Of a DNA stretch of 64,000 nt, positions 60,188-64,000 are shown in pieces. How positions within the stretch are numbered: position 1 is the stretch's first letter; the number at the start of each line of letters is the position of its first letter. A model generated the notes under the pieces. It was not told the origin of the DNA, made no database searches, and worked only from the letters and a program-made list of their open reading frames with translations. A program made the translations under genes and the position numbers. Source of the DNA: Pseudomonas endophytica (lineage in GTDB: Bacteria > Pseudomonadota > Gammaproteobacteria > Pseudomonadales > Pseudomonadaceae); the NCBI RefSeq assembly GCF_001411475.1, contig NZ_LLWH01000176.1, positions 1-64,000 on the forward strand, given 5' to 3'.

Positions 60188-60335
60188 AAAAAAGGCCGCT
60201 GTAAAACAGCGGCCAAGGAAGACGTTCATCAAGGAGCTACAAATCAACGTCAGGGTAAGCAGTGGAGCAGCAGAGTCGTTGAACTTACTGTTCAGGCAGG
60301 CAAGGGTAAAGATTTGCTCGTCACGGAGTAAGTTC
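60188..60335 (-). ncRNA. Candidate small RNA with Rho-independent terminator
   Basis: On the minus strand GGCCGCTGT (60214-60206) pairs with ACAGCGGCC (60202-60194) and is followed by a T tract down to 60188, a strong terminator with no gene upstream of it on that strand. Upstream, GAACTTAC (60335-60328) and GTAAGTTC (60288-60281) form an 8-base closing stem, and GACGTT/AACGTC (60251-60246 with 60226-60221) a middle stem. TTGCTT and TCTAAAAT further upstream could be a promoter giving about 140 nt. I do not recognise the RNA. Exact 5' end is inferred. Confidence 0.55.
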
Positions 60336-60568
60336 GATTTTAGACATTGTCTTTTACATGTGAAGCAACAGTCCACCCGCTTTCTTGAGTGCTCTTGTCC
60401 GAGAGCGTCAGCTTGCAAGCTCAACGAATTGTTAGTGTTTAAACAATAACAATGTAGTGCACTTAGCGCTCACTCCCGGTGTTCAATAGTTCTGTATAGG
60501 CATTCAGCAGGCAGACTTAATTACCGCATGAAGCGGGATGTGCCTTGCTACTTAAAAGGAGCGACACC

Positions 60569-60943
60569 ATGAGTGATTTAAATGATGCACCTTCAGACCC
60601 GCGCGCAAATTACATAATGGCTGACATTGAGTTAAAAGAACGAGTGCGGATTTTTTTAAATGATCAGCTCAAATCCTATGGTCTGGAATGCGACAACCTG
60701 TACATCAATACCGTCCACGATGTCATTGAGCCAAAGTTAACACTTAGCCAGCCGTTGCATGACGCGGCCATTGAAAGTCTTAAGCGTAAGGTTGCACCCA
60801 CCTATAGCATGTCGCTTTCGGGTGTGTTTTCTAAGGGCTGGACTTATGAAGACGCCCACCGAATTCGTAAACCCTCAGTGATTCATGTTGAGAAAATAAT
60901 CCAGAACTTGTTGGATCATGCTCAATACAAATGGTTTTTGTAA
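60569..60943 (+). CDS. Small protein of unknown function, family member B
   Basis: This 124-residue protein (start MSDLNDAPSDPRANYIMADI) is a diverged paralogue of the gene at 52085-52414, with extra N-terminal residues. Shared marks are LKERVRIFLNDQLKSYGLEC, DNLYINTV and SGVFSKGWTYEDAHRI. No signal or membrane segment is seen. AAAAGGAG about 8 bases before the ATG at 60569 decides the start over an upstream TTG. The second copy in one 64-kb window suggests a dispersed small family, possibly related to N-terminal segments of large toxin-like Pseudomonas proteins; function is unknown. Confidence 0.8.
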   Translation: MSDLNDAPSDPRANYIMADIELKERVRIFLNDQLKSYGLECDNLYINTVHDVIEPKLTLSQPLHDAAIESLKRKVAPTYSMSLSGVFSKGWTYEDAHRIRKPSVIHVEKIIQNLLDHAQYKWFL

Positions 60944-60955
60944 CCCTGTGATGCA

Positions 60956-61750
60956 TTAATGGGGTAGATACCCCATCCGCCAACTAATGGCGTGGGCGGT
61001 GGCCAATAATCGTTTGGCCGCCGGCCCGTTTTCATCGGCGTGAAACAGCGAAGTTGGGCCGACCACGGTCAATACTCCCGCCACCTTGCCGGTGGCCTCG
61101 AAGACGGGCGCTGATAGCGCATCCACACCTGGCATCAACAATCCATGCACAAAGTGCAAGCCTCGTGAGCGTATCTGGTCGCTCATTGCGGCATAAGCTT
61201 CAACGCTCAGTAAGGGATGCAGGACCTCAGCTTTTTGCTCCAGCGCGCGCAGTTCGGCAGTCTCGCGGTCTGGCAAAAAGGCGTTGAACACCAGCCCCGT
61301 AGATGAGCTCAGCAGCGGCAACACTGAGCCTAACTTGGTGACCACGGTGACTGCACGAACAGCGGCTTCAATGTGCACCACGGTCGCGCCCTGGTTACCC
61401 CAAACGGCCAGAAAACACGTTTCGTTCAATTCATCGCGCAGCTCAGCCATTGGCAGGGCGGCGACTTTAAGCACGTCCATGCTATTGAGTGCCGCCAGGC
61501 CCACGCGCAACGCTTCGCGGCCAAGGGCGTAATGGTTGGTGGCGGAATTTTGTTCGGCAAACCCGCTGGCAATCAGCGCCTGCAAGTAACGATGAACCTT
61601 GCTCGCAGGCATTTGCACGTGTTCGGCCAAGCGCGACAACGAGGTCGATGGCGACAGTTCGGCCAACGCCTTGAGGATGTCAGTGCCGACTTCTGCTGAG
61701 CGCACTTTCTGTTTACCGGTGCTCTCAGTGTTGCTAGGTGGCTTTGGCAT
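60956..61750 (-). CDS. hmgR: IclR-family regulator of homogentisate catabolism
   Basis: HmgR (264 residues) has an N-terminal winged helix (VGTDILKALAELSPSTSLSR, LAEHVQMPASKVHRYLQALI) and the IclR effector domain. It is divergent from hmgA by 162 bases, the same layout as in P. putida, where HmgR represses hmgABC until homogentisate binds. The start MPKPPSNTESTGK at 61750 is preferred over 61768. The intergenic region has matching palindromes (listed). Confidence 0.9.
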   Translation of the reverse strand: MPKPPSNTESTGKQKVRSAEVGTDILKALAELSPSTSLSRLAEHVQMPASKVHRYLQALIASGFAEQNSATNHYALGREALRVGLAALNSMDVLKVAALPMAELRDELNETCFLAVWGNQGATVVHIEAAVRAVTVVTKLGSVLPLLSSSTGLVFNAFLPDRETAELRALEQKAEVLHPLLSVEAYAAMSDQIRSRGLHFVHGLLMPGVDALSAPVFEATGKVAGVLTVVGPTSLFHADENGPAAKRLLATAHAISWRMGYLPH

Positions 61751-61811
61751 GGCGAGGCGGGTTCTCAAGATAAATGGGGGCCTTTATAGCTTGACGCTTC
61801 ATACCAATCAA

Positions 61812-61837
61812 ATTACGTTATGCGTAATTAGATTACG
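61812..61837. promoter_or_regulatory. Likely HmgR operator, three alternating half-sites
   Basis: ATTACG (61812-61817), CGTAAT (61823-61828) and ATTACG (61832-61837) form two overlapping perfect palindromes with 5-base and 3-base centres. They lie between the divergent hmgR and hmgA starts, about 60 and 75 bases from each. Confidence 0.75.
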
Positions 61838-61912
61838 ATAAAAATAACGCAGTGACCCACACATGGCTTCAGCGTTGAGTGAGTCCACTGTTTTCTCCAC
61901 TCTGGAGGCTCC

Positions 61913-63217
61913 ATGAACCTCGACTCGTCATTGTCTGATCTTGCGTATCAAGCCGGGTTTGGCAACGAATTCAGCAGCGAAGCACTGCCCGGTGCACTGC
62001 CCATTGGGCAAAACTCCCCACAAAAAGTCCCCTACGGCCTGTATGCCGAATTATTGTCTGGCACTGCGTTCACCATGGCCCGCGGCGAATCGCGCCGCAC
62101 CTGGATGTACCGGATCAAGCCGTCTGCTAATCATCCAGCGTTCACTAAACTTGAACGCCAGCTGGCCGGTGGCCCGCTTGGGGCGGTCACGCCTAACCGT
62201 CTGCGCTGGAACCCGCTTCCAATTCCCGCAGAACCTACGGATTTTGTCGACGGGCTGGTCGGGATGGTCGCCAACAATGCTTGCGACAAGCCCGCAGGAA
62301 TCAGCATTTACAGCTATCGCGCTAATACCTCGATGCAGCGTGTATTTTTCAATGCCGATGGCGAATTGCTGCTGGTGCCGGAGCAAGGCCGCTTGCGCAT
62401 TGCCACCGAATTGGGGCGATTGGACCTTGAACCCTTAGAAATTGCCGTGATCCCGCGTGGGCTCAAGTTTCGAGTTGAGCTACTCGACGCTCAGGCCCGG
62501 GGCTACGTCGCTGAAAACCACGGCGCGCCGCTGCGCCTGCCCGATCTCGGGCCGATTGGCAGCAACGGTTTGGCTAACCCGCGTGATTTCTTGGCCCCGA
62601 CCGCGCACTACGAAGACACTCAGCAACCGATCACGCTGGTGCAGAAGTTTCTTGGCGAGTTGTGGGGGTGTGAACTAGACCACTCGCCTCTGAATGTGGT
62701 TGCGTGGCACGGCAACAATGTGCCGTATAAATATGACCTGCGCCGTTTCAACACCATTGGCACGGTCAGTTTTGATCATCCTGATCCGTCAATTTTCACT
62801 GTGCTGACCTCGCCGACCAGCGTGCCAGGCATGGCCAACCTCGACTTTGTGATTTTCCCACCACGCTGGATGGTGGCTGAAAACACCTTCCGCCCGCCGT
62901 GGTTCCATCGCAACCTGATGAACGAGTTTATGGGCTTGATCCAAGGCAGTTATGACGCCAAAGCTGAAGGTTTTTTACCCGGCGGTGCATCGCTGCACAG
63001 CTGTATGAGCGCCCACGGCCCGGACGCCGAAACCTGCACTAAAGCGATTGCGGCCGATCTGCGACCGAGCAAAATCGACAACACCATGGCCTTTATGTTT
63101 GAAACCAGCCAAGTGTTGCGTCCGCGTCAGTTCGCTCTCGAATGCCCGCAACTGCAACCCCATTACGACGCCTGCTGGGCCTCGCTGCCCTCGACCTTTA
63201 CCCCAAATCGGAGATAA
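61913..63217 (+). CDS. hmgA: Homogentisate 1,2-dioxygenase
   Basis: HmgA (434 residues) opens the ring of homogentisate, the central intermediate of tyrosine and phenylalanine breakdown, using Fe(II). The iron/active-site segment [17 protein letters not shown] and the [20 protein letters not shown] region are typical. GGAGG lies about 6 bases before the ATG. It is followed by hmgB with 2 bases between. Confidence 0.97.
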   Translation: MNLDSSLSDLAYQAGFGNEFSSEALPGALPIGQNSPQKVPYGLYAELLSGTAFTMARGESRRTWMYRIKPSANHPAFTKLERQLAGGPLGAVTPNRLRWNPLPIPAEPTDFVDGLVGMVANNACDKPAGISIYSYRANTSMQRVFFNADGELLLVPEQGRLRIATELGRLDLEPLEIAVIPRGLKFRVELLDAQARGYVAENHGAPLRLPDLGPIGSNGLANPRDFLAPTAHYEDTQQPITLVQKFLGELWGCELDHSPLNVVAWHGNNVPYKYDLRRFNTIGTVSFDHPDPSIFTVLTSPTSVPGMANLDFVIFPPRWMVAENTFRPPWFHRNLMNEFMGLIQGSYDAKAEGFLPGGASLHSCMSAHGPDAETCTKAIAADLRPSKIDNTMAFMFETSQVLRPRQFALECPQLQPHYDACWASLPSTFTPNRR

Positions 63218-63219
63218 CC

Positions 63220-64000
63220 ATGACCCAGACCACCTTAACCCGTAGCTGGATCGCCTCCGCCAATGATCACAGCGATTTCCCGCTACAAAACCTGCCGCTG
63301 GGCGTATTCAGCATCAACGGTTGTGCCCCGCGCAGCGGTATTGCGATTGGTGAGCACATCTTCGATCTGGAAGCTGCGCTGGCCGCTGGCTTATTTGAAG
63401 GCCCGGCCAAAAACGCGGTAGAAGCTTCGCTTGGCGGCGCGTTAAACGCCTTTTTTGGATTGGGCAAAACCGCCCGTGTTGCCCTGCGTAAGCGTGTGCT
63501 CGAACTGCTAAGCGAAGGCAGTACCCTGTGCGGAAAAATCGAGGCGCAGGGGGCAAAACTGCTACCGCTGGCGGCTGATTGCCAACTGCACATGCCAGCG
63601 AAAATCGGTGATTACACCGACTTCTATGTCGGCATTGAACACGCCAAAAATGTCGGAAAACTGTTTCGCCCTGATAACCCGCTGCTGCCTAACTATAAGT
63701 ACGTGCCTATTGGTTACCACGGCCGCGCCTCAACCATTCGCCCGTCGGGCGTTGAGGTGCGTCGTCCTAAAGGTCAAACCTTGCCTGCGGGGCAAACCGA
63801 ACCTAGCTTCGGCCCTTGTGCCCGCCTGGACTATGAGCTGGAACTGGGGATCTGGATCGGTCAGGGCAACGACATGGGCGATGCCATTGCCGTGAGTGAA
63901 GCGGGCGAACACATCGCCGGATACTGCCTGCTCAACGACTGGTCGGCGCGTGATATCCAAGCGTGGGAATATCAGCCGTTGGGGCCGTTTCTATCCAAAA
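63220..64000 (+). CDS. hmgB: Fumarylacetoacetase, N-terminal part (runs off the window)
   Basis: Reading from ATG 63220 gives 260 residues without a stop, starting MTQTTLTRSWIASANDHSDF. It has the FAH N-terminal SH3-like domain and the start of the catalytic domain (VGIEHAKNVGKLFRPDNPLL, YVPIGYHGRASTIRPSG, LDYELELGIWIGQGN), where E and D residues bind the metal. The enzyme splits fumarylacetoacetate to fumarate and acetoacetate, the last step of the pathway begun by hmgA. Confidence 0.95.
   Translation, partial: MTQTTLTRSWIASANDHSDFPLQNLPLGVFSINGCAPRSGIAIGEHIFDLEAALAAGLFEGPAKNAVEASLGGALNAFFGLGKTARVALRKRVLELLSEGSTLCGKIEAQGAKLLPLAADCQLHMPAKIGDYTDFYVGIEHAKNVGKLFRPDNPLLPNYKYVPIGYHGRASTIRPSGVEVRRPKGQTLPAGQTEPSFGPCARLDYELELGIWIGQGNDMGDAIAVSEAGEHIAGYCLLNDWSARDIQAWEYQPLGPFLSK

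Larger units (their letters stand above)
60075..60568. other. Gap with REP element, candidate small RNA and promoter of the next gene
   Basis: No protein gene is credible here. Contents: a REP part (60121-60156), a leftward candidate RNA ending at 60188 (listed), an AACAATAACAA word at 60441-60451 that resembles a Crc/Hfq catabolite motif on the plus strand, and the upstream region of the 60569 gene. Confidence 0.6.

Noticed and set aside
59933..60424. A 163-codon leftward frame overlapping the flavodoxin end and the candidate RNA
   Set aside because: It would be read through the strong terminator at 60188-60214 and overlaps the flavodoxin gene; the RNA reading is better.
60441..60451. AACAATAACAA as a Crc/Hfq catabolite repression site
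   Set aside because: It fits the motif but lies over 100 bases from the nearest start codon and occurs only once, so it is too weak to claim.

Overview
The window is chromosomal DNA from a Pseudomonas species. This rests on the whole gene order (gatCAB / mreBCD-maf-rng-yhdP-nit-tldD-yjgA-pmbA / fagA-fumC-orf-sodA-zip / ptsO-rapZ-ptsN-hpf-rpoN / lptBAC-kdsCD / mlaFEDCB-ibaG-murA-hisGDC / algW / nif3 / cysD-cysNC), which matches my memory of the Pseudomonas core chromosome, on typical Pseudomonas forms of the proteins (fused CysNC, AlgW, FagA, short HisG), and on many REP-type palindromes built from GTAGGAGC, GCTCGC and AAAGATC words. Base composition looks moderate in GC for the genus, so a member of the fluorescens/fragi/putida side is more likely than P. 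aeruginosa. I cannot name the species.

Layout. 1-1632: pyrimidine and purine salvage (uraA partial, upp, divergent hpt). 1721-4164: transporters (AEC family, CaCA antiporter) and a small RlpA-like lipoprotein. 4311-7521: gatCAB read leftwards. 7732-12633: mreBCD, maf and rng. 12710-20954: yhdP, a nitrilase-family amidase, tldD, yjgA (opposite strand) and pmbA. 21120-24919: an iron/manganese operon behind a strong Fur box. 25147-28653: PTS-Ntr, rapZ, hpf and rpoN. 28888-32224: the LPS transport and Kdo branch. 32518-35555: the Mla phospholipid transport operon with ibaG and murA after it. 37381-40562: hisGDC. 40691-41300: a small AT-rich islet with one orphan gene. 41433-46423: algW, nif3-like and cysD-cysNC. 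46502-51893: acyltransferase, pta, a DUF3565-type gene, an FKBP isomerase and a glycosyltransferase. 52085-54612: a small unknown protein, cysZ and trxB. 54664-57657: HopJ-like, DUF1244-like, folX-folE-folM and an ABM-domain membrane protein. 57990-60074: a MerR/LitR-type regulator facing a short LOV photoreceptor, then a flavodoxin. 60188-60943: a candidate small RNA and a second member of the small unknown family. 60956-64000: hmgR with hmgA and hmgB (partial) for homogentisate breakdown.

Most of the window is conserved housekeeping DNA, mainly cell envelope building (MreBCD, Lpt, Kdo, Mla, MurA, YhdP, AlgW), nitrogen/PTS control and amino acid or sulfur metabolism. The less ordinary parts are: (1) a light-sensing pair (class II LitR-like MerR plus short LOV protein) set between the pterin genes and a flavodoxin; (2) two diverged copies of a small protein of unknown function at 52085 and 60569 sharing a YIN and an FSK-ED-HRI signature; (3) a structured leftward candidate small RNA ending at 60188 with no gene upstream of its terminator; (4) mreC, whose best start is an AUU codon; (5) an AT-rich insert between hisC and algW; and (6) three alternating half-sites in the hmgR-hmgA gap.
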